The position numbers and the translations under genes are program-made. From contig NZ_LIYD01000005.1 in NCBI RefSeq assembly GCF_001278115.1, positions 61,410-125,409 on the forward strand: 64,000 bases of DNA. The letters run 5' to 3'. Of this stretch, positions 37,328-44,687 are shown piece after piece. Below the pieces are notes generated by a model, which was not told where the DNA came from, searched no databases, and saw only the letters and a list, made by a program, of their open reading frames with translations. Within the stretch, counting starts at the first letter, position 1, and each line of letters opens with the position of its first letter. The DNA comes from Flavobacterium akiainvivens (GTDB taxonomy: Bacteria; Bacteroidota; Bacteroidia; Flavobacteriales; Flavobacteriaceae).

Positions 37328-37336
37328 TTATCCACA
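37328..37336 (+). promoter_or_regulatory. Single DnaA-box match TTATCCACA
   Basis: One perfect copy of the nine-base DnaA consensus between the two OmpA-like genes. No other perfect copy was noticed in the window. An isolated box may be chance or a regulatory site; by itself it is not an origin. Confidence 0.35.
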
Positions 37337-37351
37337 CAAAAAGAAGACTTC

Positions 37352-38251
37352 ATGAAGCGACTACTTTCATTTGGCGTACTATTCTTATTTCCGCTACTGA
37401 CTGCGGCACAGGAGCAGTTTTCTGTTTATTTTGACAGCAACAAGAGTGAGCTTACCAAAAAAGAAACCGATAAGCTTGCCCGATGGATGGTGGCTAACCA
37501 TGAGTCTAAAATATTGGCTATAAATGGCTATACCGATGAAGACGGTACATCTGGCTATAACGATACGCTGGCACAGCGCAGGGTAGATTATGTATATGCC
37601 GCTGTAAAAAACAGTGTAAAAACCCGTGAAGACTTTAAAACACACAGTTTTGGCGAGCTGCACAAACAGTCGGCTAACAAGGCTGAAAACCGTAAGGTAA
37701 CGCTGTACTTTCTGCAAAAACAGGATTTGCATAGGGAGAATGAAATTCTGGGTATAAAGGAAGAGGCACCTAAGCCGGTGGTAACAGAAAAGAAAGATAT
37801 TACCTATCCTGAAAAAGTTACGGTTCAGGGGCCGGGCGGCAGGGAAGAAGAGCTTGCCCTTGATGTAAGTTTTATGAAGCAGGTGGCGGCCACCCCGGCA
37901 GGGCAAAAAATTGTATTGCCTAACATGAACTTTTACGAAAATACCTTTGGCATAATGCCTGATTCGCGCCCACGCCTTTTTGAACTCCTGGAAGTAATGA
38001 AAGCCAACCCGGGTATCAAAATAAAAGTGCAAGGCCATGTGTGCTGCATGACGGCCGACCGTAAAAACCTTTCGCGTGACAGGGCAAAAGCTATTGTAAT
38101 GTTTTTATCTACAAGCGGCATAGAGCGTAGCCGCATGACATTTGAAGGTTTCGGCGTAAGCCAGCCGTTATACCCAATCCCTGAAAAAACACCTGAAGAG
38201 CGTGAAGCTAACCGCAGGGTTGAGGTGTTGATTGTAGAGAATCCTTCATAA
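37352..38251 (+). CDS. Tandem OmpA-domain protein with a double-cysteine motif (B)
   Basis: A 299-residue exported protein (signal peptide ending LLTAAQ) that is a paralogue of the gene before it. First OmpA-like domain about 20-125 (NGYTDEDGTSGYNDTLAQRR). A linker of about 60 residues with a Pro/Lys/Glu-rich part follows. The second domain starts at about 185 (LPNMNFYENTFGIMPDSRP), with GHVCC and ANRRVEVLIVE. The shared GH[IV]CC and [MF]NF-E-N phrases show common descent. A single-domain OmpA tail would be the usual arrangement; tandem is unusual. Confidence 0.82.
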   Translation: MKRLLSFGVLFLFPLLTAAQEQFSVYFDSNKSELTKKETDKLARWMVANHESKILAINGYTDEDGTSGYNDTLAQRRVDYVYAAVKNSVKTREDFKTHSFGELHKQSANKAENRKVTLYFLQKQDLHRENEILGIKEEAPKPVVTEKKDITYPEKVTVQGPGGREEELALDVSFMKQVAATPAGQKIVLPNMNFYENTFGIMPDSRPRLFELLEVMKANPGIKIKVQGHVCCMTADRKNLSRDRAKAIVMFLSTSGIERSRMTFEGFGVSQPLYPIPEKTPEEREANRRVEVLIVENPS

Positions 38252-38252
38252 A

Positions 38253-38570
38253 TCAGGGAGTGCGTTTTATCTTGTCCGGGTTTTGCCTTGAATCAAAAAC
38301 ATTAGATATCAGGAGCATTTGGTTTGGAATATCAATCCAATAAATAATCTTATAATTTTTGTGTACAATATATCTAAATTCCTGTAGTCTGTCTGAAAGA
38401 AATTCTTCCCGTTGCCCTATGTAAGGAGACTGGTCTAAATTTATGGAGGCATCTACTAATTCGTCTACCAGTTTAGCGGCAACTCTTTTGCCGGCTTTAT
38501 ACTTGTAGTAAGTGTAAATATCTTCGAGTTTGTTTTCTGCAAATTGCGTCCAATAAACCGTTAGTCCCAT
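38253..38570 (-). CDS. RelE/ParE family toxin
   Basis: A 105-residue protein with the ParE/RelE fold signature: VYWTQFAENKLEDIYTYY at the N-terminus and EFRYIVHKNYKIIYWID near the middle, with NVFDSRQNP at the end. Such toxins inhibit gyrase (ParE) or cleave ribosome-bound mRNA (RelE); the sequence does not settle which. The antitoxin gene overlaps it by ten bases upstream. The stop is one base from the end of the OmpA-B gene on the other strand. Confidence 0.85.
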   Translation of the reverse strand: MGLTVYWTQFAENKLEDIYTYYKYKAGKRVAAKLVDELVDASINLDQSPYIGQREEFLSDRLQEFRYIVHKNYKIIYWIDIPNQMLLISNVFDSRQNPDKIKRTP

Positions 38571-38809
38571 TTTTTAATTTTATCTTTTAAGGAAGAAGCC
38601 TTAATAATGCGACCTTCCTGTGCATCTTTAATTGATAAATCAGTTTCGATATTAAGTTGCTCTACGCTCATGGGAGACATATTTTCGTCAGCCAATTCTG
38701 CTTTACGTTTGTGTAAAAAGTTTTCAAGAGCTGTAATAACATCTTCGTTTTGTAGCCGTAAAAATTCCTGTACAAAACTTATTTTTCTCGCTTCTAAATC
38801 CATCGCCAT
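38561..38809 (-). CDS. Antitoxin partner of the RelE/ParE toxin
   Basis: An 82-residue acidic-to-mixed helical protein upstream of the toxin and overlapping it by ten bases, the usual order of a type II module. It holds the phrase ALENFLHKRKAELADENMSPMS and a C-terminal SLKDKIKKWD. Start at 38809 (MAMDLEARK); 38803 is also possible. TATCTTTG lies 12 bases upstream. Antitoxin role is inferred from position. Confidence 0.72.
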   Translation of the reverse strand: MAMDLEARKISFVQEFLRLQNEDVITALENFLHKRKAELADENMSPMSVEQLNIETDLSIKDAQEGRIIKASSLKDKIKKWD

Positions 38810-38820
38810 AATGTTTTTTT

Positions 38821-38828
38821 CAAAGATA
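38821..38828 (-). promoter_or_regulatory. -7 element of the ParE/antitoxin module
   Basis: Perfect TATCTTTG on the minus strand. No TTG at standard spacing. Confidence 0.45.
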
Positions 38829-38911
38829 GATAAAAATTATTTTCATATTGCCCATAATGCTGATGACCACTTCAATTCGTCATTTTTAGGATATATTTAT
38901 AGGTAATAATT

Positions 38912-38942
38912 TTGCTTACAGTTGAAGCATTGGCTAATTTTG
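38912..38942 (+). promoter_or_regulatory. Promoter of the aldo/keto reductase gene
   Basis: TTG (38912-38914), 20 bases, TAATTTTG (38935-38942), 25 bases before the ATG. Good consensus match. Confidence 0.6.
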
Positions 38943-38967
38943 AGGGACAACCACTAAACCCAAAATT

Positions 38968-40110
38968 ATGTCAACTACCCGTCGCAATTTTATACATACC
39001 CTTACCAAAGGCGCCGCTGCGGCAGCCATTACCCCCGTTTTAGGCAGCAGCCTTGACGGCCTTGCACCCGAAAGTTCGGTAACACCCATAATTACAGAGT
39101 CGGCCGGCTCGTTTGAGCCTACTAAACTGCGCTACCGTGTGCCGCATAAAATAGGCATGGGCGGTGTTGCGCTGGGCAATGGGTTTGCCGAGACCGACGA
39201 TACCACAGCGCTACAGGCCATGCAGGGCGCGTGGGATGCCGGTATCCGCTACTTTGATACCTCGCCGTGGTATGGCCTTGGGCTGAGTGAAAGGCGCATG
39301 GGTAATTTTCTTCATGGCAAAGACAAAAAAGAATATGTGATTTCAACCAAGGTTGGCAGGCTGATGTATCCTGATGCTGATTTTACGCATCCGTTATGGA
39401 AAGGCAGGCTTAACTTTAATTACAAATACGATTACACTGCTGATGGCGTGCGCCGCTCGGTTGAGGATAGCTTACTGAGGCTGGGTATACCGGCCCTGGA
39501 TATTGTGTTTATACACGATTTAAGCCCTGATAACGGCGATATGAAGGATAAGTGGGTAGAGTACTTTAAAGTGGCGCAAAACGGCGCTATGAAAGCGCTG
39601 ACCAAAATGCGCGAGGAAGGCCTTATTAAAGCGTGGGGGTTGGGTGTAAACACTATTGAACCTGCCATGCAAACCCTTGAGGTGGCCGATCCGGATGTGT
39701 TTCTTTCAGCAACCCAATATTCGCTGGTAAAGCATAAAGATGATTTGGAAGTACTGTTCCCTGCGTGTGAAAAGCGCGATGTTAGCATTATTGTAGGTGC
39801 ACCGCTTGCCGCCGGATTGCTTGCCGGTAAAGACCGTTACCTGTATGCTGGCGAAAAGCCAAAGGATGTTATGGACAAGTATGCCAAAATGAAAAAGATT
39901 GCCACTGCCCACAAGGTAGACCTACGCAGTGCTGCTTTGCAATTTACCGCTGCGCCTAAAGTGGTAGCCAGCACCATACCCGGTATTCGTACGGCACAAC
40001 AGGCTGCTGAGAACTACGCCAGCATGAGTGCAAAAATACCCGTTGATTTTTGGGCAGAGCTTAAAAAGGAAAAACTTATTGAGGAAAGGGCAGAGGTGCC
40101 GAAGGTTTAG
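38968..40110 (+). CDS. Tat-exported aldo/keto reductase
   Basis: A 380-residue oxidoreductase using NAD(P)H. The N-terminus STTRRNFIHTLTKGAAAAA matches a twin-arginine (Tat) signal, so the folded enzyme may be exported to the periplasm. The tetrad of the AKR fold is present: Asp in YFDTSPWYG with the Tyr, Lys in VISTKVGRL and His in IVFIHDLSPD. It resembles the D-threo-aldose/L-fucose dehydrogenase subgroup. Exported AKRs are uncommon because NAD(P)H is scarce in the periplasm. The gene lies between two toxin-antitoxin modules and overlaps the second one by four bases at the 3' end. Confidence 0.83.
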   Translation: MSTTRRNFIHTLTKGAAAAAITPVLGSSLDGLAPESSVTPIITESAGSFEPTKLRYRVPHKIGMGGVALGNGFAETDDTTALQAMQGAWDAGIRYFDTSPWYGLGLSERRMGNFLHGKDKKEYVISTKVGRLMYPDADFTHPLWKGRLNFNYKYDYTADGVRRSVEDSLLRLGIPALDIVFIHDLSPDNGDMKDKWVEYFKVAQNGAMKALTKMREEGLIKAWGLGVNTIEPAMQTLEVADPDVFLSATQYSLVKHKDDLEVLFPACEKRDVSIIVGAPLAAGLLAGKDRYLYAGEKPKDVMDKYAKMKKIATAHKVDLRSAALQFTAAPKVVASTIPGIRTAQQAAENYASMSAKIPVDFWAELKKEKLIEERAEVPKV

Positions 40111-40595
40111 ATGGGTAGCTCCTGATGGATTTTCAAAAGTTTATTTAATAAGTCTATAGAATAGTAACGTTTATTAGCGAGTAGTTCTATAAAGACAGGC
40201 CTTAAGTCCGGTATAAGTTGTTTTGTTTTCGCGGTTGACAAAATGCCGAGAGTGCCTATGCAGTTAATATTGAGGCTTTCTGCAATAGTACGGGCTTTTT
40301 TATCATCAACTAACAAAAAGTTGGCTCTTAATTCTTTGTATAGGATTACTGATTCTGATTCTCCGTAATCCATTATAAAGGTCAATTCATTAAATCCGGT
40401 TATAGCGGTAACTTTGTCTTTAAAGAATGCGTCTATAGCCGGATAGAATTCTGTTGTTTTGTCTAATGTTATTTCTTCCCAAACAGCATTTGGAATTTTT
40501 ATCTGATCAAAAAGGGTTTCTAAAATATCAAGCCTATTGATTACTGCCAATGAGAAAATGGAGCCTGAATCGGCAATTACAATCCCGTTTTTCAT
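40107..40595 (-). CDS. DUF3368 PIN-like toxin
   Basis: A 162-residue protein of the DUF3368 group, related to PIN-domain RNases. Acidic metal-site candidates are visible in IVIADSGSIFSL, VWEEITLD, DYGESESVIL and LLVDDKKAR. It follows an UPF0175 antitoxin with a one-base overlap, which is the common pairing of this module. Probably cleaves RNA when free of its partner; the target is unknown. Confidence 0.82.
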   Translation of the reverse strand: MKNGIVIADSGSIFSLAVINRLDILETLFDQIKIPNAVWEEITLDKTTEFYPAIDAFFKDKVTAITGFNELTFIMDYGESESVILYKELRANFLLVDDKKARTIAESLNINCIGTLGILSTAKTKQLIPDLRPVFIELLANKRYYSIDLLNKLLKIHQELPI

Positions 40596-40855
40596 TACAA
40601 AAGCTTTTGAATATCACTGTCAATGTCTTCTTCAGTGATATTGGATATTGATATGTTGTTTTCAGAAAGCAGTGTTTCAAATTCAAGCCTCGGCATTCCT
40701 GCAAGCTGCGAAGCCTTGCCTATGGTCAATTTTTGTAATTTGTACAATTGCATGGCAAGAGTGGCTTTTAAGCGCTGTTTAAAATCGGGTTCAGATTCGT
40801 TTAGTGCTAAAAGTATATCTCCTGGTAATTCTAATGAAATGGTTTGGGTGTTCAT
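40595..40855 (-). CDS. UPF0175 antitoxin
   Basis: An 86-residue DNA-binding type protein of the UPF0175 family: SLELPGDILLALNESE at the N-terminus and LTIGKASQLAGMPRLEFETL, a helix-turn-helix-like segment. It would bind its own promoter and neutralise the toxin next to it (overlap of one base). A TAATTTTG box lies 17 bases upstream of the ATG. Confidence 0.83.
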   Translation of the reverse strand: MNTQTISLELPGDILLALNESEPDFKQRLKATLAMQLYKLQKLTIGKASQLAGMPRLEFETLLSENNISISNITEEDIDSDIQKLL

Positions 40856-40871
40856 AACAATTGCTTTTCTT

Positions 40872-40879
40872 CAAAATTA
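40872..40879 (-). promoter_or_regulatory. -7 element of the UPF0175/DUF3368 module
   Basis: TAATTTTG on the minus strand, 17 bases from the start codon. No TTG at standard spacing upstream. Confidence 0.4.
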
Positions 40880-40916
40880 CAAAATTTAGACTATACTCCA
40901 CTGGCTCATTAAAACA

Positions 40917-40948
40917 TTGGTAAATTATCACATTAAAAACTATCTTTG
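40917..40948 (+). promoter_or_regulatory. Promoter of purM
   Basis: TTG (40917-40919), 21 bases, TATCTTTG (40941-40948): a full match. A TTG inside the -7 box (40946) would extend purM in frame, so the ATG at 40973 is chosen. Confidence 0.7.
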
Positions 40949-40972
40949 CCGCTACAACACAAACAGCTACAC

Positions 40973-42151
40973 ATGAGTTCTGATACCAGCAAACGCTATA
41001 GCCAAAGGGGAGTTTCGGCTTCTAAAGAAGATGTGCACAACGCCATTAAAAACATAGATAAAGGCCTTTTCCCGAAAGCATTCTGCAAAATTGTTCCTGA
41101 TTACCTTACCGGAGATGAAGACTACTGCCTTATTATGCACGCCGATGGTGCGGGTACAAAGTCGTCTCTTGCCTATATGTACTGGAAAGAAACCGGCGAT
41201 GTAAGCGTTTGGAAAGGTATAGCACAGGATGCGCTTATCATGAACATAGACGACTTGCTGTGTGTGGGTGCGGTAGATAACATAATGTTGAGCAGTACTA
41301 TTGGGCGTAATAAAAACCTGGTGCCGGGCGAAGTGATTTCAGCCATTATAAACGGTACGGAGGAGCTTATAGAAGAACTTAAAGGCTTTGGTGTGACCAT
41401 ACACTCAACCGGTGGCGAAACGGCCGATGTGGGCGACCTGGTGCGCACCATTATTGTAGACAGTACCGTAACGGCCCGTATTAAACGCAGCAATGTGGTA
41501 GATAATGCCAACATTCAGCCGGGTGATGTGATTGTAGGTTTGGCGAGCTACGGCCAGGCTACCTATGAAAAAGGGTACAACGGCGGTATGGGCAGTAACG
41601 GCCTTACTAGTGCGCGCCACGATGTGTTTAACAACTACCTTGCGGCAAAATACCCTGAAAGCTTTGATGCTGCGGTTCCGGCTGAACTGGTGTACAGCGG
41701 CAATGTAAAGCTGACCGATGAAGTAGAGGGCAGCCCTATAGATGCCGGTAAGCTGGTGCTTTCGCCTACGCGCACCTATGCGCCTGTTATTAAAAAGATT
41801 CTCGAAAAATATACCCCGGCCGATATTCATGGTATGGTGCATTGCAGTGGCGGCGCCCAAACCAAGGTGCTGCATTTTGTAGATAATGTTCATGTGGTTA
41901 AAGATAACCTGTTCCCTGTTCCGCCGTTATTTAAGCTCATACAGGAGCAAAGTGGCACCGACTGGAAGGAAATGTACCAGGTATTCAACTGCGGCCACAG
42001 GATGGAGCTATACGTGCCACAGGCCATTGCAGGTGATATTATTGCAATCTCACAATCGTTTGGTATAGAAGCGCAGGTAGTGGGAAGGGTAGAAGCTTCA
42101 GAAAGTAAAAAACTTACCATTACAAGCGAATACGGAACGTTTGAGTATTAA
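40973..42151 (+). CDS. purM: Phosphoribosylformylglycinamidine cyclo-ligase
   Basis: Closes the imidazole ring in purine synthesis (FGAM to AIR) using ATP. The 392-residue protein starts MSSDTSKRYSQRGVSASKED and has the family's dimer-forming and ATP-site phrases: IMHADGAGTKSSLAYMYWKE, STGGETADVGDL, VGLASYGQATYEKGYNGGM and VHCSGGAQTK. It is longer than E. coli PurM (345) in the way I recall for Bacteroidetes PurM proteins. Single gene; a perfect 19-base palindrome follows. Confidence 0.93.
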   Translation: MSSDTSKRYSQRGVSASKEDVHNAIKNIDKGLFPKAFCKIVPDYLTGDEDYCLIMHADGAGTKSSLAYMYWKETGDVSVWKGIAQDALIMNIDDLLCVGAVDNIMLSSTIGRNKNLVPGEVISAIINGTEELIEELKGFGVTIHSTGGETADVGDLVRTIIVDSTVTARIKRSNVVDNANIQPGDVIVGLASYGQATYEKGYNGGMGSNGLTSARHDVFNNYLAAKYPESFDAAVPAELVYSGNVKLTDEVEGSPIDAGKLVLSPTRTYAPVIKKILEKYTPADIHGMVHCSGGAQTKVLHFVDNVHVVKDNLFPVPPLFKLIQEQSGTDWKEMYQVFNCGHRMELYVPQAIAGDIIAISQSFGIEAQVVGRVEASESKKLTITSEYGTFEY

Positions 42152-42159
42152 TATTTTTT

Positions 42160-42221
42160 AGCCACGAATTTCACAAATTAGCGCAAATTTTAATTAGTGT
42201 CCATTTGTGAAATTCGTGGCT
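42160..42221. repeat. Perfect 19-base inverted repeat after purM
   Basis: AGCCACGAATTTCACAAAT (42160-42178) pairs exactly with 42203-42221 around a 24-base loop. It may end purM transcription, though no strong T tract follows. Its text resembles dispersed Bacteroidetes intergenic repeats. Confidence 0.75.
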
Positions 42222-42231
42222 TCTTTATACA

Positions 42232-42684
42232 ATGCAGTTACTAAAACAAAATATCCTGGCTTACTACAAGCAACAGGTTCAGGACAAGCTGGATGCCTTT
42301 CGTGATATGATAGCGGCCCTTACTGAGGGTGCGGCTAACGATGCCAAAGGGTCGGCGGGAGACAAGCATGAAACAGCCCTGAGCATGATGCACCTGGAGC
42401 AGGAAAAGCTGAACCACAAAATTTCTGAATTTTTAGAGCAGCAGGCGGTTTTAGAGCGCATTAATCCTGATAAACAATCTGATAAAGTAGCCTTAGGCAG
42501 CCTTGTGGTTGCAAATGGTATTTACCTGTTTGTAAGCGCTGCATTGCCTAAAATTACCGTGGTAGGCAAAAGCATATTGGCGTTATCGCCGCAATCGCCG
42601 CTGGGTGCCATGATGATGGGCAAACAGGTGGGCGATACATTTGAGGTTAACGGTACTAAGTATACTATCCAGCAACTGTTTTAG
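42232..42684 (+). CDS. GreA/GreB-like protein
   Basis: A 150-residue protein with an N-terminal helical region (about 10-75, QVQDKLDAFRDMIAALTEGA) and a C-terminal domain in which ALSPQSPLGAMMMGKQVGDT matches the GreA/GreB C-terminal phrase (SPIGRALIGKEVGDT). GreA rescues stalled RNA polymerase by inserting its coiled-coil tip; here the usual acidic tip is not obvious. It may be a transcription-factor paralogue rather than GreA itself. It follows purM after 80 bases, across the palindrome. Confidence 0.65.
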   Translation: MQLLKQNILAYYKQQVQDKLDAFRDMIAALTEGAANDAKGSAGDKHETALSMMHLEQEKLNHKISEFLEQQAVLERINPDKQSDKVALGSLVVANGIYLFVSAALPKITVVGKSILALSPQSPLGAMMMGKQVGDTFEVNGTKYTIQQLF

Positions 42685-42864
42685 CAACAAATTACATTAA
42701 TTCGTTGCTGATATGCTTTACAAATTAACATTTGTAATCCATTCCTTGTAAAAACCCTGTATTTCCTTATTAATTGCTGTAATAAAATCTATTTTAGTTT
42801 AAAATTAAAATCACTTCACAAGTTTGTGTTTTGAAATTGAAACTAAAAATACAACTTTGTCTTG

Positions 42865-42897
42865 TTGAAATAAACCAAATAGTGGTTTTGAGCTTTG
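42865..42897 (+). promoter_or_regulatory. Promoter-like element of asnB
   Basis: TTG (42865-42867), 22 bases, GAGCTTTG (42890-42897), one mismatch in the -7 box; 19 bases before the ATG. A stem-loop (42683-42693 with 42699-42709) follows the GreA-like gene without a T tract. Confidence 0.45.
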
Positions 42898-42916
42898 AAT
42901 GTAAACAGAATAAAGT

Positions 42917-44527
42917 ATGTGTGGAATTTTAGCAATTATCGGAAAGGGAAAAGATGAAGCATTGGTTAAGCAGCTTTCTAAAAGGATGTCGCACCGCGGG
43001 CCAGATGAAAGCGACCTTCATGTAACATCTAAGGGACATATATTAAGCCACGAGCGCCTGTCTATAGTAGACCTTCATACAGGCAAACAACCCATACAGG
43101 GCACTAATGATGCCTGGATGGTGCATAATGGCGAGATATACAACCACCAGGCCCTTCGCGATACGGTGCTGAAAAGCCATACATTCAGGACAACGTCTGA
43201 CTCTGAGGTTATCGTGCATTTATATGAAGAGTTTGGCTATGAGTTTTGCGATATGCTCGACGGTATTTTTGCCTTTGTGGTAATAAGCGGCGACGATTTT
43301 ATTGCAGGCCGCGACCCGCTTGGCGTTAAGCCGCTATACTACGGCCTTGACGAAAGGGGCAGGATATACTTTGCCAGCGAAATGAAAGCCATTGCCGATC
43401 AGTGCCAGACGTTTTCTACCTTTCCGCCGGGGCATTATTATACGCCCAAAACCGGTTTTGTAAAATATTACAGGCCGCAGTGGGAAGATGCCTCTAAGGC
43501 GGTTGAGCCGGTAGATTATGAAGCCATACGTGCATCGTTAACGCAGGCGGTTGAAAAAAGGCTTATGAGCGATGTACCTATCGGGGTATTGCTTTCAGGC
43601 GGGCTTGATTCGTCGTTAACGTCGTCTATCGCCGCAAGGCTGATGAAAGATAGCGGGCAAACGCTGCATTCTTTTAGTGTAGGCCTTGATGCTATGGCAC
43701 CCGATGCCGCCGCGGCACGCAAAGTGGCAGATTTTTTAGGTACTGAACACCATGAGGTACACTTTACAATAGAACAGGGCATTGAAATACTGGATAAGCT
43801 CATTTGGCACCTTGAAACCTATGATGTTACGTCTATTCGCGCCAGCACACCTATGTACTTTTTGAGCAAGGCGATTACAGATATGGGTATCAAGGTGGTA
43901 CTGAGTGGCGAAGGGGCCGATGAGATTTTTGGCGGTTACCTGTATTTCCGTAATGCGCCGGGAGCGGTAGACTTCCAGAAGGAAACCATAGAAAGGGTAC
44001 AAAAACTCTTTACTGCCGACCTGCTGCGTGCTGATAAAAGCACCATGGCGCACGGGCTTGAGGCGAGGGTTCCGTTTTTGGATAAAAAGTTTTTGGAGCT
44101 GGCCATAAAAATAAAACCCGAAGAAAAACAGCCGTTAACCTACAACGGCGTAGAAAAATACATACTCCGCAAGGCGTTTGATACGCCACAGCAGCCTTAC
44201 CTGCCGGATGAGGTATTGTGGAGGCAAAAGGAACAATTTAGCGATGGGGTGGGGTACAACTGGATAGATACGCTGATCGAGTATTGCTCAAGCCAGGTAA
44301 CGGATGAACAGATGGAGGGTGCGGCAGAGCGTTTTCCGTACAACACCCCGGCTACAAAAGAGGCTTATTTTTACAGGAGCGTGTTCCATAAGCACTTCCC
44401 ACAGGTCAGTGCTGCGCAAACCGTGCGCAAATGGATACCTAAGTGGCAGGCGAATACCGACCCAAGCGGCCGAGCCAACGCTGCCCACGTAAATGCCGAT
44501 ACTGCCATAGCGCAGGCAAAAGTTTGA
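42917..44527 (+). CDS. asnB: Asparagine synthase (glutamine-hydrolysing)
   Basis: Makes asparagine from aspartate with glutamine as nitrogen donor and ATP. The nucleophile is Cys2 of MCGILAIIG (initiator Met removed). The glutaminase domain (about 2-200) includes WMVHNGEIYNHQ. The synthetase domain (from about 220) carries the PP-loop LSGGLDSSL and VVLSGEGADEIFGGY. The 536 residues are close to E. coli AsnB (554). Single gene with a terminator. It pairs functionally with glnN, which supplies the glutamine. Confidence 0.95.
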   Translation: MCGILAIIGKGKDEALVKQLSKRMSHRGPDESDLHVTSKGHILSHERLSIVDLHTGKQPIQGTNDAWMVHNGEIYNHQALRDTVLKSHTFRTTSDSEVIVHLYEEFGYEFCDMLDGIFAFVVISGDDFIAGRDPLGVKPLYYGLDERGRIYFASEMKAIADQCQTFSTFPPGHYYTPKTGFVKYYRPQWEDASKAVEPVDYEAIRASLTQAVEKRLMSDVPIGVLLSGGLDSSLTSSIAARLMKDSGQTLHSFSVGLDAMAPDAAAARKVADFLGTEHHEVHFTIEQGIEILDKLIWHLETYDVTSIRASTPMYFLSKAITDMGIKVVLSGEGADEIFGGYLYFRNAPGAVDFQKETIERVQKLFTADLLRADKSTMAHGLEARVPFLDKKFLELAIKIKPEEKQPLTYNGVEKYILRKAFDTPQQPYLPDEVLWRQKEQFSDGVGYNWIDTLIEYCSSQVTDEQMEGAAERFPYNTPATKEAYFYRSVFHKHFPQVSAAQTVRKWIPKWQANTDPSGRANAAHVNADTAIAQAKV

Positions 44528-44597
44528 TAGTTTGTTTAGGTTTATAATTTAGTTTGTTTAAAATTTTGGAATTTTAGTTTGTTTGTTTGTGGAAGAG

Positions 44598-44623
44598 CGT
44601 CCCGCTATTGCGGGACGTTTTTT
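44598..44623 (+). terminator. Terminator of asnB
   Basis: Perfect 8-pair stem CGTCCCGC/GCGGGACG (44598-44605, 44610-44617), 4-base loop, then six T residues. Confidence 0.9.
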
Positions 44624-44687
44624 GTTTGTAAGTATTGGCATATTAATTGTAAGTTTATATTTATCAATTACGATCCGCCTTATCTTT

